Positions 1 to 8,545 of a DNA stretch of 64,000 bases are shown here, in pieces. The notes under the pieces were generated by a model that was not told the DNA's origin, searched no databases, and saw only the letters and a list, made by a program, of their open reading frames with translations. A program made the translations under genes and the position numbers. This DNA is from Bradyrhizobium glycinis (GTDB lineage: Bacteria > Pseudomonadota > Alphaproteobacteria > Rhizobiales > Xanthobacteraceae). How positions within the stretch are numbered: the first letter of the stretch is position 1; every line of letters begins with the position of its first letter. The stretch covers positions 1 through 64,000 of the forward strand of contig NZ_JACCHQ010000010.1 of assembly GCF_016031655.1 (NCBI RefSeq). Direction: 5' to 3'.

Positions 1-77
1 ATGTGAGACGGGGTGGGGTGATCTATCCACGCGGGTCAGCATCTGCGGAAAGACCGTCACCCCACCCCGTCTCACAT
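1..77. repeat. Palindromic intergenic element with 21-bp inverted arms
   Basis: Bases 1-21 and 57-77 are perfect reverse complements, separated by a 35-base spacer, so the segment can form a long hairpin or cruciform. A second, smaller inverted repeat follows at about 102-120 (CCCTCCCC paired with GGGGAGGG). No coding potential is seen. The arms resemble the palindromic intergenic elements common in Bradyrhizobium-type genomes, but the family is inferred. The element begins at the window edge, so its full length is unknown. Confidence 0.7.
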
Positions 78-220
78 TTCGCTACGCTCATGTGAGCCGA
101 CCCTCCCCCTCCAGGGGAGGGTGAGAGCACGGCAAGTCCCCATGCCTAGCACGCCCGGCGCCTCGATTGAACTTGGCCGTGCGAGCGGCTAAGGCATCGG
201 CCTGAGTTCGGAGGAAGCAC

Positions 221-1039
221 ATGACGACGCCCACGGCAGTGGCGCTGGAAGATACCAAGGTTGCGTTCCGGCTGGGGGACGGCCGCGTCTATACGGCGGT
301 GGAGAAGGCCCATCTCGCGGTGGCACAGGGCGAGTTTGTCGCCATTGTCGGGCCCACAGGGTGCGGAAAATCGACGCTGCTCAACGTCGCGGCGGGTCTG
401 CTGAAGCCCGCCGCCGGCAGCGTCAGGATTTTCGCCCAGCCATTGGCGGGGCTGAATCGGGATGCCGGCTATTTGTTCCAGGCTGACGCGCTGTTCCCCT
501 GGAAGACCGCGCTGGACAATGTCGCGATCGGGCTCGAGATCAAGGGTACGCCGCGCACGGAAGCCTTGTCGCAGGCGCAGAAATGGCTGACCTCCGTCGG
601 CCTCGGCGCCTTCGCGAACCGCTATCCGCACATGCTTTCCGGCGGCCAGCGCAAGCGCGTGGCGCTGGCGCAGGTGCTGATCCGCGATCCGAAGATCCTC
701 TTGATGGACGAGCCGTTCGGGCCGCTCGATGCGCAGACGCGCCAAGTCATGGGCAATCTGCTGCTCGATTTGTGGAATGCCGACCGCAAGGCCGTGCTGT
801 TCGTCACCCACGATCTCGAAGAGGCCATCGCGCTCGCCGACCGCGTGGTGATCATGTCGGCGGGGCCGTCCTCGCGCATCATCGGCGACTGGCGCGTCGG
901 CCTGGCCCGCCCGCGCGACATCTTCGAGGTGCGCCTCGACAAGGAATTCCATGCGCTCCATCGCGAGATCTGGAGCGTGCTCAAGGACGAGGTGATGAAG
1001 GGCTACGCGCAGTCCACCCAGGCGGCGGAGGCGGTCTGA
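221..1039 (+). CDS. ABC transporter ATP-binding protein (nitrate/sulfonate/taurine type)
   Basis: Cytoplasmic ATPase of an importer in the SsuB/TauB/NrtD group. The 272-residue product has Walker A GPTGCGKS at residues 44-51, the signature LSGGQ followed by RKRVALAQ near residue 140, Walker B ILLMDEP, and the switch His in FVTHDLEEA. The ATG is preceded by a GGAGGAAG ribosome site with good spacing. The stop overlaps the start of the permease gene (TGATG), so the two are translationally coupled. The substrate cannot be read from the ATPase; the binding protein two genes on suggests a small organic or sulfur/nitrogen compound. Confidence 0.93.
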   Translation: MTTPTAVALEDTKVAFRLGDGRVYTAVEKAHLAVAQGEFVAIVGPTGCGKSTLLNVAAGLLKPAAGSVRIFAQPLAGLNRDAGYLFQADALFPWKTALDNVAIGLEIKGTPRTEALSQAQKWLTSVGLGAFANRYPHMLSGGQRKRVALAQVLIRDPKILLMDEPFGPLDAQTRQVMGNLLLDLWNADRKAVLFVTHDLEEAIALADRVVIMSAGPSSRIIGDWRVGLARPRDIFEVRLDKEFHALHREIWSVLKDEVMKGYAQSTQAAEAV

Positions 1040-1827
1040 TGTCGCGCCCCACGCTGTTTGCGCTGCAAGTCCTGGTCGCGGTCGTCGGCATCGTGCTGTG
1101 GCAGGTGCTGTCGACCGTCCCCGTGTTCGGCAAGATCCTGCTGCCGCCGTTCTTCTTCTCGAACCCGTTGGACGTGTTCAGCCAGATCGTGAAATGGTTC
1201 GCCTCCGGCGTGATCTGGAAGCACCTCGGCATCACGCTGGCGGAATCGATCCTCGCCTTCGTGATCGGATCGCTAGGCGGGGTCCTGGTCGGCTTCTGGT
1301 TCGCGCGCCAGCCGCTGGTCGCCGCCGTGTTCGACCCCTATGTGAAGATGGTCAACGCACTGCCGCGCGTCGTGCTGGCACCGATCTTCGCGCTGTGGCT
1401 CGGGCTCGGCATCTGGTCCAAGGTCGCGCTCGGCGTCACCTTGGTGTTCTTTATCGTGTTCTTCAACGTCTATCAGGGTGTCAAGGAGGTCAGCCGGACC
1501 GTGCTCGACAACGGCCGCATGCTCGGCATGAGCGAGCGGCAGTTGATGCAGCATGTCTATTGGCCGTCGGCGCTGTCGTGGATGTTCTCGTCGCTTCACA
1601 CCTCCGTCGGCTTTGCCGTGGTCGGCGCGGTGGTCGGCGAATATCTGGGATCTGCGGCCGGGCTCGGCTACCTGATCCAGCAGGCGGAGGGCGTGTTCGA
1701 CGTTGCCGGCGTGTTCGCCGGAATGTTCGTGCTGTCGGCCTTCGTCATCCTGATCGATTTCGGCGTCACGCTGGTGGAGCGGCGCCTCCTGGTGTGGCGG
1801 CCGGCCGCGTCGGACGGGCGGGGGTAG
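1039..1827 (+). CDS. ABC transporter permease (nitrate/sulfonate/taurine type)
   Basis: Inner-membrane permease of the BPD_transp_1 family, 262 residues and about six membrane segments. The start is the ATG at 1039 that shares its A with the stop of the ATPase gene; a longer in-frame reading upstream is only a shadow of the ATPase. The cytoplasmic EAA-type loop that contacts the ATPase is visible as NGRMLGMSERQLMQHVYWP in the middle of the protein. It forms one unit with the ATPase before it and the binding protein after it. Substrate unknown. Confidence 0.92.
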   Translation: MSRPTLFALQVLVAVVGIVLWQVLSTVPVFGKILLPPFFFSNPLDVFSQIVKWFASGVIWKHLGITLAESILAFVIGSLGGVLVGFWFARQPLVAAVFDPYVKMVNALPRVVLAPIFALWLGLGIWSKVALGVTLVFFIVFFNVYQGVKEVSRTVLDNGRMLGMSERQLMQHVYWPSALSWMFSSLHTSVGFAVVGAVVGEYLGSAAGLGYLIQQAEGVFDVAGVFAGMFVLSAFVILIDFGVTLVERRLLVWRPAASDGRG

Positions 1828-1978
1828 GAAGCAGGTCTATTTGATCGCGTCGATGCGATCCCGGACGTGTGTTGGGCACGCTATTGCGCCGAAGGGCTGA
1901 TGGCCAGCCCGCTCAGGCGGTGCTTCTCAAGCCAGCCCCGCTGCTCTATGGTGCCGCCGGCCGAACGGAGGAAAACCA

Positions 1979-3004
1979 ATGAAGAACACGATTGCTAGGC
2001 TCGCGGGCGCGCTGCTCGCGCTGACGCTCACCACCTCGCTTGCCGCGGCGCAAAGCAAAGTCACCATCGCGGTCGGCGGCGGCTCTTGCCTGTGCTATCT
2101 GCCGACGGTGCTGGCCAAGCAGCTTGGCGAATACGAGAAGGCCGGCGTCAGTGTCGAGCTCGTCGACCTCAAGGGCGGTTCGGACGCGCTCAAAGCCGTG
2201 CTCGGCGGCAGCGCCGACGTGGTCTCCGGCTATTTCGACCATTGCGTCAATCTAGCCGCCAAGAAGCAGGAGCTGCAATCCTTCGTGGTCTATGACCGCT
2301 ATCCCGGCCTCGTTCTGGTGGTCGCGCCATCGCGGACCAACGACATCAAGTCGGTCAAGGATCTCGCCGGCAAGAAGGTTGGCGTCAGTGCGCCCGGCTC
2401 CTCCACTGACTTCTTCCTGAAGTACATGCTCAAGAAGAATGGCCTCGATCCCACCAGCGCCGCCGTGATCGGGGTGGGCCTCGGCGCTACTGCGGTGGCC
2501 GCGATGGAGCAGGGCCAGATCGATGCGGCGGTGATGCTCGACCCGTCCGTGACCGTGCTGCAGGGCAGCCACAAGGATCTGCGCATCCTGTCGGACACCC
2601 GCACCCAGAAGGACACGCTGGAGACGTTCGGCGGCGAATATCCGGGCGGCGCGCTGTATTCGACCGTGGCCTGGATTAACGGCCACGGGAAGGAGGCGCA
2701 GGCGCTCACCAATGCGATCCTCGCCACGCTCGCCTGGATCCATTCGCATACGCCGGAGGAAATCATGGCGAAGATGCCGGAGGAGACCGTCGGCAAGAAC
2801 AAGGACCTCTATCTCGCCGCACTGAAGAACACGATCCCGATGTATTCCGAGACCGGCAAGATGGATCCGAAGGGCGCCGATGCCGTGCTTAACGTGTTCA
2901 GTGTCGGCTCGCCCGAGGTGGCGAACGCCAAGATCGACGTCAGCAAGACCTTCACCAACAAATTCGTCGAGCAGGCCAAGAAGACCACCGGGAGCGCTAA
3001 ATAG
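1979..3004 (+). CDS. ABC transporter substrate-binding protein (SsuA/THI5-like)
   Basis: Periplasmic binding protein of the NMT1/THI5/SsuA fold, 341 residues. The first 25 residues form a Sec signal peptide (MKNTIARLAGALLALTLTT, cleavage after AAA). The mature part has the pattern LKGGSDALKAVLGGSADVV found in sulfonate, taurine and pyrimidine binding proteins. The ATG follows an ACGGAGGAAAA ribosome site. It lies 151 bases after the permease gene, enough for its own promoter, but it is the obvious partner of the two upstream genes. The ligand cannot be named from sequence alone. Confidence 0.9.
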   Translation: MKNTIARLAGALLALTLTTSLAAAQSKVTIAVGGGSCLCYLPTVLAKQLGEYEKAGVSVELVDLKGGSDALKAVLGGSADVVSGYFDHCVNLAAKKQELQSFVVYDRYPGLVLVVAPSRTNDIKSVKDLAGKKVGVSAPGSSTDFFLKYMLKKNGLDPTSAAVIGVGLGATAVAAMEQGQIDAAVMLDPSVTVLQGSHKDLRILSDTRTQKDTLETFGGEYPGGALYSTVAWINGHGKEAQALTNAILATLAWIHSHTPEEIMAKMPEETVGKNKDLYLAALKNTIPMYSETGKMDPKGADAVLNVFSVGSPEVANAKIDVSKTFTNKFVEQAKKTTGSAK

Positions 3005-3034
3005 CCGGCGCGAAGGCGTGGTAACCGACCCGTC

Positions 3035-3739
3035 ATGACGTCACCGGTCATTCATCGCGTCGCGACGCTCGATCTTGCGGTGCAGCCGATCGTCTGGCCG
3101 TTCGCAGAGGAGCGCCGCGCCGAGATCGCGGCGCATTTCGCCGAGAAGCAGCGCGAGCGGCCGAAGATCTGGAATGGCCGCGTCCTGCTCGGGCGCGACG
3201 CCGCGTTCAGCGACGGCCACCTGACCGCGACCTATTTCGAGACCGATTTCGCAAGCTTCCTCGCCTGGCGCGACTGGGGCTTTCCCGACAAGGCCGTGTT
3301 CAACGGCTTTGGCATGGGCGCGTTGCGCGCCTCCGACGGCGCCTTCATCATGGGCGAGATGGCGTCCCACACCGCCAATGCTGGCCGCATTTATTTCCCC
3401 TCGGGAACGCCTGATCTCGACGACGTCAGGGACGGCGCGCTCGACATTCCCGGCAGCGTCGTCCGCGAGCTCGGCGAGGAGACCGGCCTGACCGCAGCCG
3501 AGTATCGGGTCGAGCCGGGTTGGCATTGCGTGGTCACCGGCCCCACGATCGCGATGTTGCAGGTCATCAACCTGGACATGCCGGGCGATGTGGCTCGCGC
3601 CAGGATCGAGGCCAACCTTGCGCGCGAGACCGAGCCGGAGCTGTCGGCCATTCATCTCGTGCGTGGGACCAGCGATCTCAGGCCGTCCATGCCGCGATTT
3701 GTCACGGCCTTCGTCGAGCAGCAGTTCGCAGCGCGCTGA
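3035..3739 (+). CDS. Nudix-like hydrolase
   Basis: A 234-residue cytoplasmic protein. The core RELGEETGL near residues 148-156 matches the metal-binding REUxEExGU part of the Nudix box, which in this superfamily coordinates Mg2+ for hydrolysis of nucleoside diphosphate derivatives. The upstream half of the box (G-x5-E) is not well matched, so the box is degenerate at its first Glu. The protein is longer than a minimal Nudix enzyme because of an N-terminal extension. It starts 30 bases after the binding-protein gene and may be cotranscribed. The substrate is unknown. Confidence 0.75.
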   Translation: MTSPVIHRVATLDLAVQPIVWPFAEERRAEIAAHFAEKQRERPKIWNGRVLLGRDAAFSDGHLTATYFETDFASFLAWRDWGFPDKAVFNGFGMGALRASDGAFIMGEMASHTANAGRIYFPSGTPDLDDVRDGALDIPGSVVRELGEETGLTAAEYRVEPGWHCVVTGPTIAMLQVINLDMPGDVARARIEANLARETEPELSAIHLVRGTSDLRPSMPRFVTAFVEQQFAAR

Positions 3740-3831
3740 TGCGCGAGGCTTGACATCGCCCCGCGCAGCCCATGTGATGGGCAGACGAAATTGCACCAAG
3801 AATGCAATGCACAATCGTCAGGGAGGTTTTG

Positions 3832-5154
3832 ATGCGCCTGCGCATGGCTGCCCGCTTGGTACGTGGGCTGTTGGTCGCAATGTCAGCGACGGGCTTGGCG
3901 GTGTCTGCTGAGGCCCAAGAGAAAGCTCAAGAGAAGAAGCTCAAGATCGGCGTCATCTACGATCTGACCGGCCCGCTCGCCGGCGGCGGTTCGGAGCTGC
4001 AATATACCGGCGCAAGGATCATGCTGGATCAGTACAGCGCGAAAGACGTCGAAGGCTACAAGATCGAGGCGATCTATGCCGATGCTCAGAGCAAGCCGGA
4101 TGTCGCCATCAATGAAGCGATCCGTCTGATTGAGCAGGAAAAGGTCGACATGCTGCTCGGCTTCTTCTCCTCGGCGCAATGCGTGCCGGTGGCAGCGCGG
4201 GTCGAGCAGCTGAAGAAGTTCATGTGGATCACGACCTGCATTTCGTCGGCGGTGCTGGAGAACAAGAACTACAAATACGTGTTTCGCCCGCAGGCCTCCG
4301 GCGATCAGTTCGGCATGATGACGATGGACTTCATCGCGCAGAACGCGAAGGAAAAGTTGGGCAAGGACCCGAAGGACCTGCGGGTCGCCATCATCCACGA
4401 GGACGGCGCCTACGGCGTCGACGTTGCCAAAGGCAACGAGGCCGGTGCCAAGAAAGCCGGTTTCAACATCGTGCTCAGAGAGGGCTATTCGGCGACGGCC
4501 CCGGATTTGTCTGCGCTGGTCACCAAGCTGAAGCGGGCCAAGCCGGATGTGGTGTTCCATACCGGCTATAATCCCGACATCACCCTGTTGCTCCGGCAGG
4601 CCCGCGAACAGGGCCTGAAGTTCGGCGCACTGGTAGGACATGGCGCCGGCTACGGCGTCTATGAGAAGCTGAAGGAAGGCCTGGGCGCCGACGTAAACTA
4701 CGTCTTCAACACCGATCCGATCTCGATCTGGCTCGCCAACCAGAAGAACATGGATCCGAAGCTGCCGCCGATCATCAAGGCGATCGGCGAGGAGTTCGAC
4801 AAGCGCAAGCCGGGCCTCGCCATTCGTTCGGCCCATGTCGGCATGGCTGCGTCCAACACCTATTTGTTCCTGACTGACGTGCTGCCGCGAGCGATCAAGA
4901 AATATGGCGGCGTAGATCCCGACTCCCTGCGCAAGGCAGCACTGGACACCGACATACCCGAAGGCGGCACCATGCTCGGCTTCGGCGTCAAATTCCACGG
5001 CGAGGGCTCGCCAATGGCCGGCCAGAACGAGCGCTCGTTCCCCGTCGTGATCCAATACGTCGACGACAAGTCCTATGTGGTGTGGCCCAACAGCCAGGCG
5101 CAGCGCGAGGCCGTGCTGCCGCTGCCCAAGGGCACCACCTACAGCAACCAGTAG
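3832..5154 (+). CDS. Branched-chain amino-acid-type ABC substrate-binding protein
   Basis: Periplasmic binding protein of the LivJ/LivK class (Peripla_BP_6), 440 residues. The start was placed at 3832 rather than the in-frame ATG at 3802 because GGGAGG sits five bases upstream and the product then opens with a standard signal peptide (MRLRMAARLVRGLLVAMS, cleavage near AEA). The mature start KLKIGVIYDLTGPLAGGG is typical of the family. It heads a five-gene importer operon (3832-8545). A paralogue with the same closing pattern (LPKGTTY / LPKGSTY) is at 39782-41092 on the other strand. Family members bind amino acids, amides or aromatic compounds; the ligand here is unknown. Confidence 0.93.
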   Translation: MRLRMAARLVRGLLVAMSATGLAVSAEAQEKAQEKKLKIGVIYDLTGPLAGGGSELQYTGARIMLDQYSAKDVEGYKIEAIYADAQSKPDVAINEAIRLIEQEKVDMLLGFFSSAQCVPVAARVEQLKKFMWITTCISSAVLENKNYKYVFRPQASGDQFGMMTMDFIAQNAKEKLGKDPKDLRVAIIHEDGAYGVDVAKGNEAGAKKAGFNIVLREGYSATAPDLSALVTKLKRAKPDVVFHTGYNPDITLLLRQAREQGLKFGALVGHGAGYGVYEKLKEGLGADVNYVFNTDPISIWLANQKNMDPKLPPIIKAIGEEFDKRKPGLAIRSAHVGMAASNTYLFLTDVLPRAIKKYGGVDPDSLRKAALDTDIPEGGTMLGFGVKFHGEGSPMAGQNERSFPVVIQYVDDKSYVVWPNSQAQREAVLPLPKGTTYSNQ

Positions 5155-5166
5155 CGGGGTTCTGCG

Positions 5167-5934
5167 GTGTTGGAAGTTAGCGGATTGGTGAAGCGGTTTG
5201 GCGGCTTCACCGCCGTGAACAACGTGTCGTTCCGGGTCGATCAGGGCGAGATCCTCGGCCTGATCGGCCCCAACGGCTCGGGCAAGAGCACGATCTTCAA
5301 CATGCTCTCCGGCACGCTGGCGCCGACCTCCGGATCGATCCTGTTCGCCGGGCACGAGATCGCGGGTCTTGCGCCGCACCGGATCATCAACAGCGGCATC
5401 GGCCGGACCTTCCAGATCCCGCGGCCGTTCCGCCGCCTCAGCATTTTCGAGAACGTCGCGCTTGCCGGCTTCTACGGCCAGGGCCGCCACAGCCGCACCA
5501 AGGCGGAGGAGGCGGCCGAGCGGTCGCTGGCGATGGTCGGCCTGCCGACCGACCGCCATGCCAGCGTCGATGGGCTGGGCGCAGCAGGGCTGAAGAAGCT
5601 CGAGCTGGCGAAGGCACTCGCCACCGCGCCAAAGCTGTTGCTCGCCGACGAGAGCCTCGGCGGCCTCGACGAGGCCGAGATGGATCAGGCCGCGGACATG
5701 CTGCGCAACATCCGCGACGAGCTCGGCATCACCATCATCTGGGTCGAGCACATCATGGGCGTCCTGATGCGCGTCGTCGACCGCGTCATGGTGCTCGATC
5801 ACGGCGAGAAGATCTCGGAAGGCCTGCCGAGCGCGGTCGCGGGCGATCCGCGCGTCATCGAGGTCTATCTCGGCACCGATGCCGAGACCACGCAAGCCGC
5901 GGCCGCTGAAGCGCGCCGCCGCGCAGGAGGTTAG
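5167..5934 (+). CDS. livG: Branched-chain amino-acid-type ABC transporter ATPase (LivG family)
   Basis: First of two cytoplasmic ATPases of the Liv-type importer, 255 residues. It starts with GTG 12 bases after the binding-protein stop. Walker A is GPNGSGKST near residue 37. The usual LSGGQ signature reads GLGAAGLKKLELAKAL and Walker B reads LLLADESLGGLDEAE; loose signatures of this kind are common in LivG proteins. It is followed after three bases by the LivF-type gene, whose ribosome site (AGGAGG) lies inside its last codons, which points to tight coupling. Confidence 0.92.
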   Translation: MLEVSGLVKRFGGFTAVNNVSFRVDQGEILGLIGPNGSGKSTIFNMLSGTLAPTSGSILFAGHEIAGLAPHRIINSGIGRTFQIPRPFRRLSIFENVALAGFYGQGRHSRTKAEEAAERSLAMVGLPTDRHASVDGLGAAGLKKLELAKALATAPKLLLADESLGGLDEAEMDQAADMLRNIRDELGITIIWVEHIMGVLMRVVDRVMVLDHGEKISEGLPSAVAGDPRVIEVYLGTDAETTQAAAAEARRRAGG

Positions 5935-5937
5935 GCG

Positions 5938-6642
5938 ATGCTGGAGCTTCGCGGCGTCAATGCCGGCTATGGCACTTTCCAGGCGCTGTTCGACGTCAAT
6001 CTCGACGTGAAGGCCGGCGAAGCCGTCGGCGTGATCGGCCCCAACGGCGCCGGCAAGACCACCTTGATGCGCGTCATCTCCGGCCTGATCCGCCCCTCGC
6101 GCGGATTGATCAAGATGGAGGGCGTCGACCTCGTCGCGACCCCGGCGCACAAGATCGTCAGCCTCGGCATTGCGCATGTGCCGGAGAACCGGCGGCTGTT
6201 TCCGCAACTCACGGTCGACGACAATCTCAAGATGGGCGCCTTCATGAAGGAGGCGCGGGACCACTACGCCGAGCGGCTGGAGGTGGTGTTCGACCTGTTT
6301 CCGCGCCTGAAGGAGCGCCGTCACCAGATGGCCGGAACCATGTCCGGCGGCGAGCAGCAGATGTGCGCCATCGGCCGTGCGATGATGTCCAATCCGAAAC
6401 TGTTGCTGCTCGACGAACCCTCGGCGGGGCTCGCGCCGGTCGTGGTGCAGCAGGTGTTCGAGCTGGTGAAGCGGATCCGCGCCAGCGGGCTGACCGTGCT
6501 GATCGTCGAGCAGAACGTGCAGCAGGTGCTCAAGGTGGTCGACCGCGCCTATCTGATCGAGGCGGGCACGATCCGCAGCTCAGGCACCTCGGCCGAGATG
6601 CTGGCGAGCGACACGGTCAAGGAAGCTTATCTCGGGGTGTGA
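5938..6642 (+). CDS. livF: Branched-chain amino-acid-type ABC transporter ATPase (LivF family)
   Basis: Second ATPase of the importer, 234 residues. It carries Walker A GPNGAGKTT near residue 36, signature MSGGEQQM, and Walker B LLLLDEPSAGL, all canonical, unlike its LivG partner. The ATG has a strong AGGAGG site ending nine bases upstream. Its stop TGA overlaps the first codon of the LivH-type permease gene at 6642, so translation of the pair is coupled. Together with the LivG-type subunit it powers the LivHM permease pair. Confidence 0.94.
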   Translation: MLELRGVNAGYGTFQALFDVNLDVKAGEAVGVIGPNGAGKTTLMRVISGLIRPSRGLIKMEGVDLVATPAHKIVSLGIAHVPENRRLFPQLTVDDNLKMGAFMKEARDHYAERLEVVFDLFPRLKERRHQMAGTMSGGEQQMCAIGRAMMSNPKLLLLDEPSAGLAPVVVQQVFELVKRIRASGLTVLIVEQNVQQVLKVVDRAYLIEAGTIRSSGTSAEMLASDTVKEAYLGV

Positions 6643-7529
6643 TGGGTATGCAGGCGTTCCTGGATGTATTCGACATCTACCTGCTGGAGGCCGTCATCAA
6701 CGGCATCCTGCTCGGCGGCGTGCTGGCGCTGCTTGCGCTCGGGCTCAACCTGATCTTCGGCGTCATCGACGTGACCTGGATCTGCTACGCCGAGCTCGTC
6801 ATGATCGGCATGTATGGCATGTATTTCATGGTGCAGTATTACGGCTTCAGCTATTTCGTTGCGGCCCCGCTCACCATCCTGCTCGTCGCCGTGCTCGGCG
6901 CGGCGCTGCACTACCTCGTCATCGCCCCGCTGCTGACCGCACCTCCAATCAACCAGCTGCTCGCGACCGGCGGGGTGCTGTTCGTGCTGCAAAGCTTTGC
7001 CACCGTCGCCTTCGGCATCGACTTCCGCAATCTCGGCATCCGCCTGCCGGTGCTCGCCCTCGGCGACATGAATTTCAGCTACGCACGACTGCTCTCGTTC
7101 GTCGCCGCGCTGGTCGGCATGGTCGCGGTCTATCTGTTCATGACGCGCACCTTCACCGGCACTGCGATCCGCGCCATCTCTCAGGACCGGCAGATCATGG
7201 CGCTGATGGGGGTCGACACCAAGCGGATCTATCTCATTACCTCCGCGCTCGGCGGCGCGCTCGCCGGCCTCGCTGCCTGCCTCCTCGTGCTGCAATATGA
7301 CGTGCATCCCTTCGTCGGCCTGTCCTTCGGGCCGATCACGTTCCTGATTTGCGTGCTCGGCGGCCTCGGCAATTTCATCGGCGGTTTCATCGCCTCCTTC
7401 GTGTTCGCCGAGATCATCTCGCTCGGTGGCCTGTTCTCCGACCTCGAATGGGGCTATGTGCTCGCCTTCGCGTTCTTCATCGTCATGATGTTCATCCGGC
7501 CCGCGGGCCTGCTTACGAGGCGCCGATGA
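6642..7529 (+). CDS. livH: Branched-chain amino-acid-type ABC transporter permease (LivH family)
   Basis: Inner-membrane permease, 295 residues with about eight hydrophobic segments. The chosen start is the ATG overlapping the livF stop; a second ATG six bases later is also possible. The N-terminal ...NGILLGGVLALLALGLNL... stretch and the internal GVDTKRIYLITSALGGALAG loop are characteristic of the LivH family. The stop overlaps the next start in an ATGATG/TGA arrangement. It pairs with the LivM-type subunit to form the channel. Confidence 0.93.
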   Translation: MGMQAFLDVFDIYLLEAVINGILLGGVLALLALGLNLIFGVIDVTWICYAELVMIGMYGMYFMVQYYGFSYFVAAPLTILLVAVLGAALHYLVIAPLLTAPPINQLLATGGVLFVLQSFATVAFGIDFRNLGIRLPVLALGDMNFSYARLLSFVAALVGMVAVYLFMTRTFTGTAIRAISQDRQIMALMGVDTKRIYLITSALGGALAGLAACLLVLQYDVHPFVGLSFGPITFLICVLGGLGNFIGGFIASFVFAEIISLGGLFSDLEWGYVLAFAFFIVMMFIRPAGLLTRRR

Positions 7530-8545
7530 TGGGGCAGGGGCGGCTTGCTGCATGGGGGGTGGGGCTGGCGGCGCTGGTCGCGCTGCCCTTCGTCTATCGC
7601 GATCCCTATCATCTGCACATCCTGGTGCTGATCCTGATCTGGTCGTTCGCCTATACGTCCTGGTCGATGATGGGGCGGTTCGGCCTCGTCTCGCTCGGCC
7701 ATGGCGGTTTCATGGGGATCGGCGCTTACGTCACCGCGCTGTTGTGGAATCACGCAGGACTGTCGCCCTGGATCGGCATTCCCATCAGCATGGCGGCGGC
7801 CGGTGCGCTGGCGATGATCGTCGGCTATCCCTGCTTCCGCTTTCGCATCACCGGGCATTATTTCGTGCTGGTGACGCTGGCGCTGTCAGGCATCGTGCTC
7901 CAGGTCATTACCGCGACGCGCGACTATACCGGCGGCTCGCTCGGCTACACGCCGAACCGCGCATCCGGCAACAAGCTGCTGGCGCTGCAATTCGACGACA
8001 AGACCACCTGGTACCTGATCGCGCTGGCGGTCTGGCTGTTCGGCATCGTGGTCTGGCACTGGGTCGACCGCAGCATGGCCCGCTATGCGCTGGAGGCGAT
8101 CTCGGAGGACGAGGACGCTGCGGCCGCGGCCGGCGTCGACGTCACCGCCGAGAAACTGAAGATCACGCTGCTCAGCGCGTTGATGACGGCTTTGGCGGGC
8201 GCGATTTACTGCCAGTACCAGATGTTCATCACGCCCGACACGGTCAGCGGCATCGCGGTCTCGCTGCAGATGGTGTTCGCCGCGATCGTCGGCGGGCTGT
8301 TCGTTTCGCTCGGTCCGACCGTCGGCGCCATCATCACCATCCTGCTGGCGGAGAGCTTGCGCATCGGTTTCGGCACCAAGGCGGTCGGCTGGGACAATCT
8401 CGTCTACGGCGTGCTGCTCGTGCTTTTCATCATATTCCTTCCCAAGGGCATCCTTGGTAGCTTGCTCGACCGATTGAAGTTGCAACGCAAGGTGCCCCGC
8501 GCTCATGAGCAAAAAGCCGTCCAAGTCGCTCGCCCCGGAACTTGA
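7526..8545 (+). CDS. livM: Branched-chain amino-acid-type ABC transporter permease (LivM family)
   Basis: Second permease subunit, 339 residues with about nine to ten membrane segments. Two adjacent ATG codons (7526 and 7529) overlap the livH stop. The central GYPCFRFRITGHYFVLVTLA stretch and the later AAAAGVDVTAEKLKITLLSA loop are typical of LivM. The last 41 bases overlap the start of the PPK2 gene, so the final residues (after LQRKVPRAHEQ) are unlikely to be functionally important. This completes the importer begun at 3832. Confidence 0.93.
   Translation: MMGQGRLAAWGVGLAALVALPFVYRDPYHLHILVLILIWSFAYTSWSMMGRFGLVSLGHGGFMGIGAYVTALLWNHAGLSPWIGIPISMAAAGALAMIVGYPCFRFRITGHYFVLVTLALSGIVLQVITATRDYTGGSLGYTPNRASGNKLLALQFDDKTTWYLIALAVWLFGIVVWHWVDRSMARYALEAISEDEDAAAAAGVDVTAEKLKITLLSALMTALAGAIYCQYQMFITPDTVSGIAVSLQMVFAAIVGGLFVSLGPTVGAIITILLAESLRIGFGTKAVGWDNLVYGVLLVLFIIFLPKGILGSLLDRLKLQRKVPRAHEQKAVQVARPGT

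Noticed and set aside
5167-5934. Degenerate ABC signature in the LivG-type ATPase as a sign of inactivity
   Set aside because: Loose signatures are normal in LivG proteins, and the LivF partner is canonical.
3883-6324. 813-codon open frame on the minus strand
   Set aside because: It lies exactly opposite the Liv receptor and ATPase genes, is rich in Arg, His, Asp and Gln and has no domain. It is the antisense shadow of GC-rich coding DNA.
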